Shown here in pieces: positions 1 through 10,739 of a stretch of DNA of 64,000 nt. The notes under the pieces were generated by a model, which saw only the letters and a list, made by a program, of their open reading frames with translations, was not told the DNA's origin and did no database searches. The position numbers and the translations under genes are program-made. This stretch comes from Acorus gramineus. Lineage: Eukaryota > Streptophyta > Magnoliopsida > Acorales > Acoraceae. Position 1 is the first letter of the stretch. Every line of letters begins with the position of its first letter. The stretch lies in contig JAUJYN010000026.1 in the NCBI GenBank assembly GCA_030737835.1, positions 1,991,602-2,055,601 on the forward strand, given 5' to 3'.

Positions 1-511
1 TATCCATGGGTTTCCACCCATGTTTACCTTGAAAGGAAATTGTTTATGTATTGAACTATTGTATGGTGATTGGTTTCCAGCCACTCACTGAGCTTGTAGC
101 TCACCCCTCGCATACTGTTTCTTTTCAGGGGCAGTGTTGGGCGTGGAGCTGGAGCTTTCCTGTGGCGTGGTCTTATGGGCGTGGAGCGTTCTTCCGGCGG
201 GTGGCAAGTGCGAGGCTATCAGCAGTCCTAGAGTCATTGTATGTATTGTAAATCGTGCATGTGACACAGGTTGTATTTTCTTTGGGCTAGACTTGGCTCT
301 CACATGATAGTGATTGTGTATTCGAGTCTGTAATAATGTTTTTGGTTTAGAGACATTGTTTATATATTATGCTTCCGCTTTTCAGTCAGTTATCATTATC
401 CTTGCTTTGCCACCTTGTGTGTTGTTGTTGGAGTCTTTATTGACCTCAGGTATTGATAGCTGATATTTTATTATTGCCACGTCTCGGGGACGGCCGCCCT
501 GGGGCGTGACA
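1..511 (+). mobile_element. Family B LTR, 3' part, cut by window edge
   Basis: This stretch is the reverse complement of the start of the family B LTR at 20102, including the GGAAGAACGCTCCACGCC-type block and the terminal GGCGGCC...GGGGCGTGACA. The LTR ends at 511. What follows (CATTTTTCC, AT-rich) has no TGGTATCAGAGC primer site, so this is a 3' LTR or solo LTR, not a 5' LTR. The left part and the partner duplication lie outside the window. Family assignment is firm; the type of LTR is inferred. Confidence 0.85.
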
Positions 512-954
512 CATTTTTCCGTATAAAAATAAACTATTAATTAGTAAAAGTTGAAAACAAATAAAACTTATCATCTTATGGATTTGTATAAATCATAAAC
601 TTAGCTTTATTAAAAAAAATTCAATTTTAATAATCTAACATAGATCTAATAATAATAAATAATAGATCAAAACCCTAGTTTTATAAAAATATAAGAATCT
701 AACAACATGAACATATGTATATCAAAACTCTAATTTGATAAAAACACAAAATCCCATAACATAAAAAAATATTTAATTCTTAAAATAATTAATAAATCAA
801 AACCCTATTTTTTATTAAAAGCTCAAAAATCCAAATACCTAAGCATGGATCTAATAAATAATAGGAAAATCAAAAGGTAAAAAGAAAAGATATATTAAAT
901 ACCTTTTTTTCTCTCTCCGCTCTCTCTCTCTCCCAAACTCTTCGGCACCTCACA

Positions 955-988
<34 letters not shown>

Positions 989-1275
989 ATATATTCATAT
1001 TTATCTAATCTAATATTCTCATTTGATTTCAATTTAAATTTAAAAAGTGGTTATTAGAAAGATTTGAAAGGATATGCACAAAAAAAAAAAGAATTTGTGA
1101 ATAACTAAAATAAGAAATGTCAACTAATATAATCATAAATTTTATATTTATTATATCATATATCTAATAAAACAAATCAAATCAAATATATAATATCAAT
1201 TGCAACACAATTATGTAAGATATACATATTTTAGGCAGGAAAAACATTGATTAGAAAATCATCGCAGAAACGGAG
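512..1275. other. AT-rich flank without recognisable gene
   Basis: Low-GC sequence with many short A/T runs and no convincing open frame. It is the left flank of the family A insertion and continues at 18093. A CT-rich tract sits inside. It may be part of an older LTR whose end is near 18487, but no boundary was found here. Confidence 0.6.
904..988 (+). repeat. CT-rich microsatellite
   Basis: An interrupted run of CT/TCTC units with a short unique interruption in the middle. Similar CT/GA tracts occur inside family B LTRs. Confidence 0.85.
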
Positions 1276-1280
1276 GCGTT
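1276..1280. repeat. Target-site duplication GCGTT (left copy)
   Basis: GCGTT directly precedes the TGTCACGCC end of the minus-strand element. The identical GCGTT follows its other end at 18088-18092. This proves that 1281-18087 entered as one unit before being split. Confidence 0.92.
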
Positions 1281-1625
1281 TGTCACGCCCCAGGGCGGCC
1301 GTCCCCGGGACGCGACAGGTGTATATATCATATCAGAAGCCTACACATGAGGTCAAATATATATACTCTAAAACCACAGATAAAAATGACAACACAGATC
1401 AAACAGGGCTGACATAATATATACACAATATAGCGGAAGCTAAAACTGAGTCTGTAACTCAAAACATATTACAGACCCGATACACAATCATATGTCCTGT
1501 GAGAGCCAATATACATAGTAACAACTGAACATATACAAACACGTGCCAAGCACGGAAATCAAATACATACAGACAAGAAGGGATGCTGATAACCTCTGGC
1601 ACTCGCGGAACGTGGCGTTGCTCCG

Positions 1626-1690
1626 CTACTGGAGGAATCCCTCGGAAAGCTCCAACTGCTGCTCCGGCTCTAGCTCAGGCTCAGTGACCA
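1626..1690 (-). other. LTR exon 3 candidate: acidic C-terminal reading frame
   Basis: On the minus strand a CCCCAG acceptor-like site is followed by 65 nt that end in TAG. Joined to the 36-nt segment at 2935-2970 through a GTGAGT donor, the frame stays open and gives an acidic tail ending in LELSEGFLQ. Equivalent segments in the LTRs at 41432, 44120 and 63202 end in SESDLxEE-type tails. Splicing is inferred from sequence only. Confidence 0.4.
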
Positions 1691-2934
1691 CTGGGGAAAA
1701 ACATATGCGAGGGGTGAGCCACACGCTCAGTGAACAGCACAACCCATGCATCACAGACAATATTTACCAATATTCCATTATTTTATCCAGCCATCACTAC
1801 ATAACAACATAATCCAGTGGTTCGTACTTCGCCGAACCACCACACCCTCACCCTCACCCATCCATGGGTGACATAGGCTATTGGGACTGATAATCATCCA
1901 TTCACAAATCCAGTAGGTCGCTTATCGCCAACCCAGTACACCCTCACCCTCACCCTACCACGGGTGACATAGGATTTTGGGACTGACTAGGCTGTTGGTC
2001 ACCCTTGGTCCACCGATAGTCTCTCCTCCACTCCGTAGGCCGCTTGGTCTCCACCCACAACTTCAGCACAGTCCGAAACCAAATCAGGAGGTGCCTACTA
2101 ATGTGGGTCCTCCGAAGGACAGCCTTTCTAACGCTGGGGGTAGTCTCTACCGGATCCAACGCAGGGAACAGAACAGCCTATCCATACGCATATGATCCAC
2201 TCGGATCCGCCGACAACACATCTCTACCACTCAAATGTCATGAACTCTTCAGAGTTCCTCCAGGGCGCATATCCAAGATGCGGGGAATAAGTACAATCAA
2301 AAGCAATGTTGGAATATCATTGGGGGAAAGAAACTCGGGAGGGCGGCGTGAGTTCCCGATATAGGATACCCCGACAACCAAACAAGGAACACGGAGTACC
2401 CTAACACGGGTCTCACCGCTGTCCTCGCAAGGCCCCTCCCCTATAATATCCACTAATCATGCTAATAATCATACCTAACATACAACATTACTTATAATAT
2501 TATTGGGACTAGAAACCTTGGGAGGGCAGCGTGAGTTCCCGATACAGGACACCCCGACAACCAAACAAGGAACACGGAGTACCCTAACACGGGTCTCAAT
2601 GTTGACCTCGCAAGGCTCCTCCCGATAATATTACCTAAGGCATGCGATTTAACATATACTAGCATTTAATTTAATAAATAAACTAGTAGGACGCATACAT
2701 AGGCCGAGGTTTCCTAACATGAAACAGGGGACATGGTGCATGGCTCATACACATATCCTAAGGGTGCAAGTCCCTAACATACAAGTCTAGGGTAGCATGC
2801 ATTCTACATTTAAATCATGCAAGCATGGAATACATATTACAACAGGTTAATATAATCCATGACGCCCCAGGAGAGGTCGGTATACGCCCAAGTGCGTATA
2901 ACGCCTCTCTACTGGGTTGGATTGTCCCACTCAC

Positions 2935-2970
2935 CAGTATCTGGGTCGTCGCGCGACCGCCCGTCTAGAT
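2935..2970 (-). other. LTR mini-exon candidate (LDGRSRDDP)
   Basis: A 36-nt segment bounded on the minus strand by TCTTGCAG upstream and GTGAGT downstream. It reads LDGRSRDDP in the frame that continues into 1626-1690. Homologous segments with the same borders occur at 7573, 40562 and 62027, and a diverged version in the family B LTRs (minus strand near 22255-22296). It could be a true leader exon, or a conserved noncoding block that happens to resemble one. Confidence 0.4.
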
Positions 2971-3086
2971 CTGCAAGATAGACATTCAATATGGTGAGTT
3001 AAAATCCACAAATACTACAAAATACATAAGAACTTACATAAACCCACAACTAAACTCCCAACACTCGGGAAAACGTGCATACGACC

Positions 3087-3620
3087 CGCACGCACGCTAG
3101 CCCGAGCACTCCGGCTACTACCCGCACGGCCACCCGCCCTCGGATGAGCCGCCGCGCCTCAGCCCGCGCGCCCCGACGCACTGCCGCACGCACGCGCACG
3201 CTCGCGCGCGCCTGCGCGCACCGCGCGTCCGGCCCAGCGCGCCCCCGCGCGCACTGCACGCACGCCCCAGCACGCGCGCGCACTGGTCCCCAGCACCGCG
3301 CACACTGGTCCCCAGCACCGCGCCCAGGCGCATGCCCAGGCGCCCTGCCCAGCACCCAGGCACAGTGCCCAGGTGCCCTGCCCGCGCGCGCGCACGCTCG
3401 CGCGTACCCGCGCGCACTCCCGCGCACACCCCCGCTCGCGCCAGCACCCACGCGCACCCGCGCGCCCGCTCCGCGCGAACCCGCGCACCCGCGCGCACGC
3501 TCCCGCGCGCGACTGCGCGCCCGACTGCACCTGCCAGCGCCCAGCGCCCAGCGCCCAGCTCCACCCGCGCGCACGCCCGCGCGCACGTCCCCGCGCACGC
3601 GCGCGCGCGCCCCTGCTAGC
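3087..3620. repeat. CpG-rich low-complexity block in LTR
   Basis: Dense GCGC/CCCG/GCAC repeats, very unlike the AT-rich surroundings. Long open frames exist on both strands here only because stop codons are rare in such sequence, and their products are Ala/Arg/Pro-rich noise. The block lies between an apparent splice donor (minus strand near 3818) and acceptor (near 2971), so it would be intronic in an LTR-promoted transcript. Confidence 0.8.
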
Positions 3621-4122
3621 TGCTGCGCCTGCTGCCTGTGCTGCTGCCACCAGCCACCCTGCCCGAGCACCTCAACCACCACCCACCGGCCACCCCAAGG
3701 CCTCCGACCACCTCGCACAGCCCTCCGACGGCCACCCACTGCCGCCGACCACCACCCAACCTCAAATCCACCCTCCTAGCATACATCTATGCATGAAAAA
3801 GAGAGAAAAAGAGGCTTACCAAGGGAAGGAAGGGAAGTCTGGTTGCTCTCCGCGCACCGAAACCTCTCCCAAAGGGCTTCCAATGCCCGGATCTACTCCC
3901 ACCTCCGTAATGAGCCAAAACAGAGGAGAAGAGAGGGCGGACGGAGGGGCAAAACTCGCCGAAATTCGGATTTGAAAGCACCGGAGTGTAGATCGGGTTC
4001 CTATGCTTTGGGTTTTAAGGTTGAGGGGTCTAGGGGGCTCAAAAGTGAGAAAAGGAGAGAGGGGAGAGAGAAAATCACTTTGGTAGGGATGATGAATAGT
4101 AACTCGGAAATTAGATTTCACT

Positions 4123-4130
4123 TATTTATA
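4123..4130 (-). promoter_or_regulatory. TATA box candidate of LTR promoter
   Basis: TATAAATA on the minus strand, about 265 nt from the LTR start. TATATAAG occurs at a matching place in the LTRs at 6046 and 12292, and TATATAA at 60937. Conserved position in several LTRs supports a promoter role; no transcript data. Confidence 0.55.
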
Positions 4131-4393
4131 GTGTGCGACTTAAAAACCCGGATACGCCCCAGAACTGTGAAATTTCGGGAACGTTACCGGAATTCGATGA
4201 AATTTTCGTGAGAGGCCTAAAATGGCACCAGGACACCAAATATGCAGTTAGATTTCCAATCGGAGTCCTCTAACTCAGGACGATAGCTAACAGTCCAAAA
4301 ATTAGCGGTACCGATCGAAAATCGAAAAAAAACAAAAAACTGCCAGAACGCTCCAACGGTTACCAGCAGGTTAAAAGTGACACATATATAACA

Positions 4394-4406
4394 TTCTTCC
4401 CCCCTT
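4394..4406 (-). other. Polypurine tract
   Basis: AAGGGGGGAAGAA on the minus strand lies directly against the LTR start. The same tract precedes the LTR at 12029 and 50730, as expected for the plus-strand primer of reverse transcription. Confidence 0.85.
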
Positions 4407-4940
4407 AGGAAATTTTGTCCTCAAAATATGCAAAAACATCTAGGAGGGGAAAAGATGCGGATACGCGTCACACCTGGCATCCCTTGAGCTCCTAAGTGTC
4501 CTTAACACTGGAACGGTGCTGCCATCGCACCTCGACCAACTGGACGGTCTTGGTGCAGAGCCTCCTCACGCGGCGGTCCATGATCACAATCGACTGCTCC
4601 ACGAATGACTGTCCGGCTCAGAGACGAGTGGCTCGAACGGGATGACGTGAGCAGGATCGCGGACACACCCTTACCCAACTGCGAACCCACCACTCCAAGA
4701 CGGAGAGGTAAGAATTGGCGCTGAGGTGAGCCTCCGAGTAAACTCCAGGAAGCTCTCCTCGCAAGACGGGGACCACTCGAACCGGACATCCTTCCGAGTA
4801 AGGCGGTTAAGAGGAACAGCTATCTTCGAGAGACCCTCGTCAAGCTTCCTGCAATAACCCTCCAACTCGGGAAGCTCCGAATCCTTGCGGGGTTCGACGG
4901 CCTACGCCAATTCGACATAGCAAACGTCTTACCCGGGTCC
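4407..4940 (-). pseudogene. Gypsy pol remnant: RT/RNase H connection plus integrase tail
   Basis: Reading down the minus strand, about 4940-4671 gives the conserved stretch after the RT palm (GYCRKLDEGLSKIAVPLNRL, FEWSPSCEESF, TSAPILTSPS). It then runs straight into an integrase C-terminal tail (about 4670-4430), shown by the DPAHV-like and RRLCTKT motifs also seen at 11760-12000. Protease, the RT catalytic motif, RNase H and the integrase DDE core are absent. The joins are internal deletions, shared with the second element at 11490-12010, so they predate both insertions. Stops and frame changes break the remaining pieces. Confidence 0.8.
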
Positions 4941-4988
4941 ACAGATATGCCTTTACCAGAAACCACTCACCCAAAAAGGCCTTAACCT

Positions 4989-5690
4989 CTAACCACAACT
5001 CACACTTGATCTTTCATCTATCTGATGCTTCCATGGTATCCCTTGCCTGGGAAAAGAAATCTCGGGAGGGCACCATGAAATCCCGATATAGGATACCCCG
5101 ACAACCAAACAAGGAACACGAAGTACCCTAGCCCGGGTTCCAACGCCGACCTCACAAGGCCCCTTAATCCAGAAAGGAACACTGGAAGAAGACATCATTT
5201 TTAATAACACCACTAACCCCCTCCGGATCACCTACATCTAGATGATCACCCAACGATGTCATTCAACATCCTTTGCAAGACCCGACCCAACATCATTGGG
5301 AATGGTCCAACAGAACTTGGGTCACGAGCGACCCGTCTTCGCCTCATCCACACCCTCACTCCCGAAAGGAGACATTTTGGGACTTTGGGAGAGACTTAGA
5401 CTGCTCTCTACCCCTGGTCCACCGGTAGCCTCTCCCCGCTCCGTAGCTCGCCTGGTCCTCTGACCGGGAGCCTGTCTAACGTCGGGGCTGTACTACGCGG
5501 ATCCGACGAAGAGGAGAGCGATTCCACGCTCGCGACACCATTCCATGTTCTATTCCCGGGTAGCCTCTACTTGGCATACTCCCACGATCAGTACCCCTCC
5601 GACTGCATCGGCGGTACCTACTAATGGGAACTCACTGCCAGGACAGCTAAAACCCGGCTTCCTTAACCCAATCAACCACTCTTAATTCTC
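4989..5690 (-). repeat. LTR-like segment inside the internal region
   Basis: This internal stretch repeats blocks otherwise found in LTRs: the GGGTACTTCGTGTTCCTTG/TTGTCGGGGTATCC unit at about 5040-5170, a segment like the family B blocks about TCCACCGGTAGCC and CTCCCACGATCAGTAC, and the CCGACGAAG-GGATCC-like piece. The inner element has the same segment at 10740-11410. It sits where protease and most of RT should be, so pol was partly replaced by, or recombined with, LTR sequence. Confidence 0.75.
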
Positions 5691-5776
5691 ACTCATCCAG
5701 ATACCACACACACTTGCATAACAACCATCAAGCACACCCACACATATATCCTATCACTAGAGAGCTAGGAAACACA

Positions 5777-5781
5777 GGATA
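5777..5781. repeat. Target-site duplication GGATA (left copy)
   Basis: GGATA precedes the LTR start at 5782, and the identical GGATA follows the right LTR end at 15442-15446. It marks insertion of the inner element into the last codons of the outer gag. Confidence 0.93.
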
Positions 5782-6045
5782 TGTTATATATGTGTCACTT
5801 TTTAACCTGCTGGTAACCGTTAGAGCGTTCTGGCAGTTTTTCATTTTTTTCGGTTTTTCGATCGGTACCGCTAATTTTTGGACTGTTAGCTATCGTCCCG
5901 AGCTAGAGGACTCCGATTGACAATATAACTGCATATTTGGTGTCCTGGTGCCATTTTAGACCTCTCACGAAAATTTCATCGAATTCCGGTAACGTTCCCG
6001 AAATTTCGCAGTTCCGGGGCGTATCTGGGTTTTTAAGTCGCTTGG

Positions 6046-6053
6046 TATATAAG
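6046..6053 (+). promoter_or_regulatory. TATA box candidate
   Basis: TATATAAG, about 265 nt from the LTR start; the same octamer is at 12292-12299 in the partner LTR. This is the likely core promoter of the element. Confidence 0.6.
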
Positions 6054-6399
6054 GTGGGTGGGAAAAGTCAATGAGCACTATTCATTGTCTTCCCCAATGA
6101 TCTCCCTCTCTCCTCTTCTCTCTTTTTCTCCCTTTTGAGCCCCTTAGACCCCTCAAACCTTAAAACCTAAAACATAGGAAGTGTAGATCGGGTCCCGATC
6201 TACACTCCGGTGTTTTCAAATCCCAATTCCGGCGAGTTTTGCCCGTCCGTCCGCCCTCTCTTCGTCCCTGATTTGAGCCATCTCGGCGGTGGAGGTAGAT
6301 CGGGGCGTAGGAGAGCCTTTGAGAAAGGTTTCGGCGTGCGGAGAGCCATCGGACTTCCCCTCCTCCCCTTGGTAAGCCCCCTTTCCCTCTTTTTCTTGC

Positions 6400-7480
6400 A
6401 TAGATGAATGCTAGGGGGGTGGTTTTGTGGTTGGGAGGCGGTTGGCGGCGGTGGGTGGCCGTCGGAGGGCTGTGGGAGGCGGTCGGAGGCTGTGGTGGTG
6501 GTCGGAGGTGGGTGGTAGAGGAGCTCGGCCTCGGGCAGGATGGCAGGGCAGCAGCAGTAGGCGCAGCAGGCAGGGCCACTGGCAGGGCGCGCGCGTGCGT
6601 GCGCGCGGGCGTGCGCTCGGGCTGGCGCTGGGCGTGCCTGGTGCTGGGCGTGCAGGGCTAGTCGGGTGCTAGGCTGGCAGGGCTAGCTGGGTAGGCTGGG
6701 AGCAGGGCACCAGTTTGCAAGGCGCGCGAGAGCGTGCCCGCGGGCGCGCGCGCGGGCGTGCGCTCGGGGGGTGCAGGGGCGCTCGGGCATCAGGCGGGCA
6801 GTGCCCCGGGCGTACAGGCGAGCGGTGCTCGGGCCACTCGACGACGCGCGCAGGCAGGCAACGCGGGCAGCAGCGCGGGCAGGCTGGCAGGCGCGCTGGG
6901 CGCGTGCTGCCAGGCACGCTGGGCGCGTGTTGCGCGGGCGTGCGCGTGGACGCTGGGTGAGGGTTCCGGGCGCTGGGCGCTGAGCGCTGGGCGCTGGGTC
7001 GCGGGTGCCGGGTGCTGGGCGCTGGGCGCTGGCAGGCGCAGTCGGGCGCGCAGTCGTGCGCGGGTGCGTGCGCGCGGGTGCGCGGGTGCGCGCGGAGTGG
7101 GTGCGCGGGTGCGCGCGGGTGCTAGCGCGAGTGGGGGTGTGCGCGGGAGTGCGCGCGGGTGCTGGGCAGGGAACCAGTGCGCGCGCGCGCGTGCATGCGC
7201 GTGCGTGCGCGTGCTGGGGCATGCTGGGGCGTGCTGGGGCAGTGCGCGGGGTGCTGCGCGAGGGGCGCGGGCTGGAAGCACGGTGCGCGTGGGCGCGCGC
7301 GAGCGTGCGCGTGCGTGCGGGTGCGCGTCTGGGTGAGCCGATGGTGCCGGGGTGTGTGCGTGCGTGCGCATTCGTGCGTGCGCATGTGGGGGGCCATGCG
7401 AATGGCTGCCCGAGGGTTCGGGTAGGTGTCGGGGCACTCGGACTCGCGTGCGTACGCGCGTGCTCGCATGCGTGCGAGCC
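6400..7480. repeat. CpG-rich low-complexity block in LTR
   Basis: About 1.1 kb of GCGCGGGTGCGCG-like repeats with many GCTGGGC and GTGCGTGCG units. Length differs between the two LTRs of the same element (compare 12650-13690), which points to repeat-slippage change after insertion. Long frames on both strands are compositional artefacts. Confidence 0.85.
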
Positions 7481-7572
7481 CGTATGCATGCTTATCCGAG
7501 TTTTGGGTATTTCTAGGCATTTCTATGTATAAATTGTGTGGTTTCTCACCATATTGAATGTCTGTCTTGCAG

Positions 7573-7609
7573 ATCTAGACGGACGGTCGCGCGACGACCC
7601 CGATCTCTG
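7573..7609 (+). other. LTR mini-exon candidate, frame-shifted copy
   Basis: Bounded by CTTGCAG and GTGAGT like the copies at 2935, 40562 and 62027, but 37 nt long instead of 36. The extra base would break the frame into the acceptor at 8852. The partner LTR (around 13769-13805) has the same length, so the change was present before insertion. Confidence 0.35.
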
Positions 7610-7916
7610 GTGAGTGGGACAATCCAACCCAGTAGAGAGGTGTTATACGCACTTGGGCGTATACCGACCTCTCCTGGGGCACCTTGGATTATATTAACCT
7701 GAAATAATATGTATTGCATGTGAGCATGATGAAAAATGTAGAATGCATGCTACCCTAGGCTTTTATGTTAGGGACTTGCACCCATAGGATAGGTGTAAGA
7801 ACCATGCACCATGCCTCCTGTTTCATGTTAGGAAACCTCGACCTATGTATGCGTCCTACTAGTTTATTTATTCAATTAAATGCTAGTGTATGTTAAATCG
7901 CATGCCTTAGGTAATA

Positions 7917-8260
7917 TTATCGGGAGGAGCCTTGCGAGGACAGCGGTGAGACCCGTGTTAGGGTACTCCGTGTTCCTTGTTTGGTTGTCGGGATGTCCTG
8001 TATCGGGACCTCATGCTGCTCTCCCAAGGTTTCTAGTCCCAATAATATTATAAGTAATGTTGTATGTTTGGTATGATTATTAGCATGTGTAGTGAATATT
8101 ATAGGGGAGGGGCCTTGCGAGGACAGCGGTGAGACCCGTGTTAGGGTACTCCGTGTTCCTTGTTTGGTTGTCGGGGTATCCTGTATCGGGAACTCACGCC
8201 GCCCTCCCGAGTTTCTTTCCCCCAATGATATTCCAACATTGCTTTTGATTGTACTTATTC
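7917..8260 (+). repeat. Two tandem copies of an LTR subunit
   Basis: Two neighbouring units of about 180 bp, each with CCTTGCGAGGACAGCGGTGAG, then a CCGTGTTCCTTGTTTGG core, then CTCCCAAGGTTTC or CTCCCGAGTTTC and AATATTATA or ATGATATTCC. Single or double copies occur in every A LTR and in the internal regions at 5040, 11270 and 25930. Confidence 0.8.
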
Positions 8261-8587
8261 CCCGCATTTTGGATATGCGCCCTGGAGGAACTCTGAAGAG
8301 TTCATGACATTTGAGTGGTAGAGATGTGTAGTCGGCGGATCCGAATGGATCATATGCGTATGGATAGGCTGTTCTGTTCCCTTCGTTGGATCCGGTAGAG
8401 ACTGCCCCAGCGTTAGAAAGGCCGTCCTGACAGAGGGCTCCCATTAGTAGGCACCTCCTGATTTGGTGACGGACTGTGCTGAATGTGGGAGTAGACCAGG
8501 CGGCCTACGGAGTGGAGGAGAGACTATCGGTGGACCAAGGGTGACCAACAGCCTAGTCAGTCCCAAAATCCTATGTCACCCGTGGTA

Positions 8588-8611
8588 GGGTGAGGGTGAG
8601 GGTGTAGTGGG
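8588..8611 (+). repeat. G-rich repeat with four GGG runs
   Basis: GGGTGAGGGTGAGGG followed within nine bases by another GGG fits the usual G-quadruplex pattern. A further copy is at about 8684-8700. Similar units occur at 43767, 43845, 43936, 62854, 62937 and 63018, and on the minus strand in family B LTRs. Confidence 0.65.
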
Positions 8612-9247
8612 TTGGCGATGAGCGACCTACTGGATTTGTGAATGGATTATTATCAGTCCCAATAGCCTATGTCACCCATTGATGGGTGAGGGTGAGGGTG
8701 TGGTGGTTCGGCGAAGTACGAATCACTGGATCATGTTGTTATGTCTTAGAGGCTGGATAAATAATGGAATTGTGGTAAATATTGTCTGTGATGCATGGGT
8801 TGTGCCGTTCACTGAGCGTGTGGCTCACCCCTCGCACAATATTTTTCTTCAGTGCCATCTGAGTCGGATCCGGAGGAGGAGCTCCCCGAGGGACTTCATC
8901 AGTAGCGGAGTAGCGCCACGTCCCGCGAGTTGCAGAGACTATCAGCATCCCTTGTACCAGTATGTATTATTTTCCGTGCTTGGGCACGCGTTTGTGTTGT
9001 ATTTGGACGTCTTTGTATGTATATTGGCTCTCACAGGACATGTGATTATGTATGGAGTCTGTAGTGTGTTTTGATTACAGATTCAGTCTTTAGTTATCCG
9101 CATTTGGTGTATATATCATGTCAGCCCTGCTTTGTTGTCTGTGTCATTCTAGTAGCTTGTGTATGATATTATTGACCTCCTGTGTAGATTCTGATATTTT
9201 ATATACACTTGCCGCGTCTCGGGGACGCCCGGGGCGTGACAAAAAGG

Positions 9248-9260
9248 TGGTATCAGAGCC
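9248..9260 (+). other. Primer binding site, initiator-Met tRNA type
   Basis: TGGTATCAGAGCC, six bases after the LTR end. This is the usual plant sequence complementary to the 3' end of initiator tRNA-Met. The same site is at 63593 and, on the minus strand, at 16861-16873 and 26454-26466. Confidence 0.9.
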
Positions 9261-9361
9261 TGGTCCTGTCAGAGCCAATGGTCTTCTTTCGTAGAGATGA
9301 GTCCTAGGATTTTGATATGAGTATTGTGATCCTAGTGTCTGGTTTTCTTAGGATTGCTGAT

Positions 9362-10686
9362 ATGTCTCCTCGTGGAGGACGGCGCGGACATGGTCCCTCT
9401 CGACCTTTGGAGGTTTCCGGACCTGCTAGAGGCGAGGATGCTACTGGAGAGTCCACGGCTGTGAGGCCAGGATCGGCGCAGGAGCCTCCCGCACGGGAAC
9501 GTGCGTTCGCTCGGATAGCGGATTCGGTGGAGACTCGGATCAAGGCACTGGAGGCGCAGACCAGAGCGTTGGTAGAGCAGGCGCGGGAGATCCGGGAGCT
9601 GAGGGTGGCCCGTGATGCAGTTCCACAGGTCCCCTTGGCAGCATATTCGTCTGTGGTACCCGAAGTACCCCCAGTCCCCGTGGTGTTTCCAGCGGCGAGG
9701 GTTCAGGATCCCCTGGCGAGGGAGGTGGGACTAGAGGCTGCAGCGCGGGTGCAGCAGAGTGGCCTCGCAGTTTTTCTGAAGCTCCACCTCCCGAGTTCTA
9801 TGGCCAGTTGGCGGATCCCCTTGCCCCAGAGCAATGGTTGATGGAGATGGAGGTGATCTTCTCGACCATGCTTTGCACCGATCGCCAGCGAGTCTCTCTG
9901 GCCACCTTCATGCTGAAGGGTAGCGCTGCCGACTGGTGGGCTACCCGAGTGGTGGACATTCTAGAGAGAGTGGAGCAGCTTTCTTGGGCAGGATTCCAGA
10001 GGTATTTCCTGGAGGAGTACTTCCCGTTCTCGGCGCAGCAGATCGTGGTGCAGGAGTTTGACCGGTTGACGCAAGGCTCTATGTCTGTCGCCGATTACTC
10101 CACGCGCTTCACGAGGTTATCCAGGTTCGCTCCAGCTTTGGTGATGGACGAAGAGGCGCGGTGCCGCCGTTTCGAGCTTGGTCTCTGCAGCGCCATTCGG
10201 GTGCATGTCTCCTCCCAGGCTTTCTCGAGGTTCTCGGACTTGGTGTCTCGGGCGAAGACAGTCGAGCGAGACCTCGGGATTATCGTGGGGGTTCCGACCC
10301 TTTCTGCAGATCAGGGTCCTTCCGGGAGTCGGGACCTGGGGCAGCGCAAGAGGAGGAGGCCCCGTTTCGATCAGTCAGCGGCTGTCTCTCCTCCAGCGGA
10401 TGCGGTGCCAGCGTGGGATCCAGCACCCATTGCGGCAGTGCCCATCCAGTCCTGGCGGCCGGAGAGGCGGCGCTGTTTCCATTGTCAGCGCATCGGGCAT
10501 ATTAGATACAATTGCCCTGATGCTGGCCGACCCCGAGTGCTACCTCAGCAGCGGCAGCCGGCGAGGCGTGCTCTTGCTCCTCTGCCGCAGTTTGTTCAAG
10601 GCAGGGTTGCAGCGCTTTCGGCTGAGGAGGCGCAGGTTTCGGGCGTCATGGTTCGAAGTAATGTTTTGTTCCCTAGCTGCCTATGA
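9362..10686 (+). pseudogene. gag: gag polyprotein, one-base frameshift
   Basis: Encodes the nucleocapsid/capsid precursor. It starts MSPRGGRRG, parallel to MPPRGGRRG at 16759 and 63708. The first frame runs to 9841 and the second, carrying the capsid region (ADWWATRVVD, YFPFSAQQ, SMSVADYSTRF), is open from 9808 to 10686. Compared with the outer copy one base is missing near 9787-9793. A CCHC zinc knuckle (CFHCQRIGHIRYNC) near 10480 binds RNA in this family. The frame ends soon after the GVMVR motif, where a complete element would enter protease. So this copy is broken while the outer one is open. Confidence 0.88.
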
Positions 10687-10739
10687 ATATATATGTGTGT
10701 TGGTTGCTGTTAAGCATGTGTGTGTAATATCTCGTTGAG

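Larger units (their letters stand above)
1281..4393 (-). repeat. 3' LTR of the outer family A element
   Basis: A TG...CA-bounded repeat of 3113 bp. On the minus strand it starts TGTTATATATGTGTCAC at 4393 and ends GGGGCGTGACA at 1281. A TATA-like box, a CpG-rich block (about 3087-3620), a mini-exon-like segment (2935-2970) and two copies of a GGGTACTCCGTGTTCCTTG unit (about 2350-2620) are seen in order. Its partner LTR at 16879 lacks 1.9 kb of this sequence. Confidence 0.92.
5782..9241 (+). repeat. 5' LTR of the inner family A element
   Basis: Starts TGTTATATATGTGTC and ends GGGGCGTGACA. Internal order: conserved U3 with TATA box, GTAAGCCC donor-like site (about 6371), CpG-rich block, TCTTGCAG acceptor-like site, mini-exon, two copies of a CGTGTTCCTTGTTTGG unit, G-rich GGGTGAGGGTGAGGG repeats, a TTTCTTCAG acceptor-like site and the shared 3' end. 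It agrees closely with the LTR at 12029, apart from length changes in the CpG-rich block. Confidence 0.94.

Noticed and set aside
3050..3779. Long Ala/Arg/Pro-rich open frames on both strands in CpG-rich blocks (also 6683-7532, 12914-13728, 48803-50180)
   Set aside because: Open in several frames and both strands at once, no domain, and composition follows base content. These are artefacts of stop-poor GC-rich repeats.
8588..8705. CCCTCACCC/GGGTGAGGG runs as telomere-like or subtelomeric repeat
   Set aside because: The unit is not TTTAGGG and always occupies the same place in LTRs.
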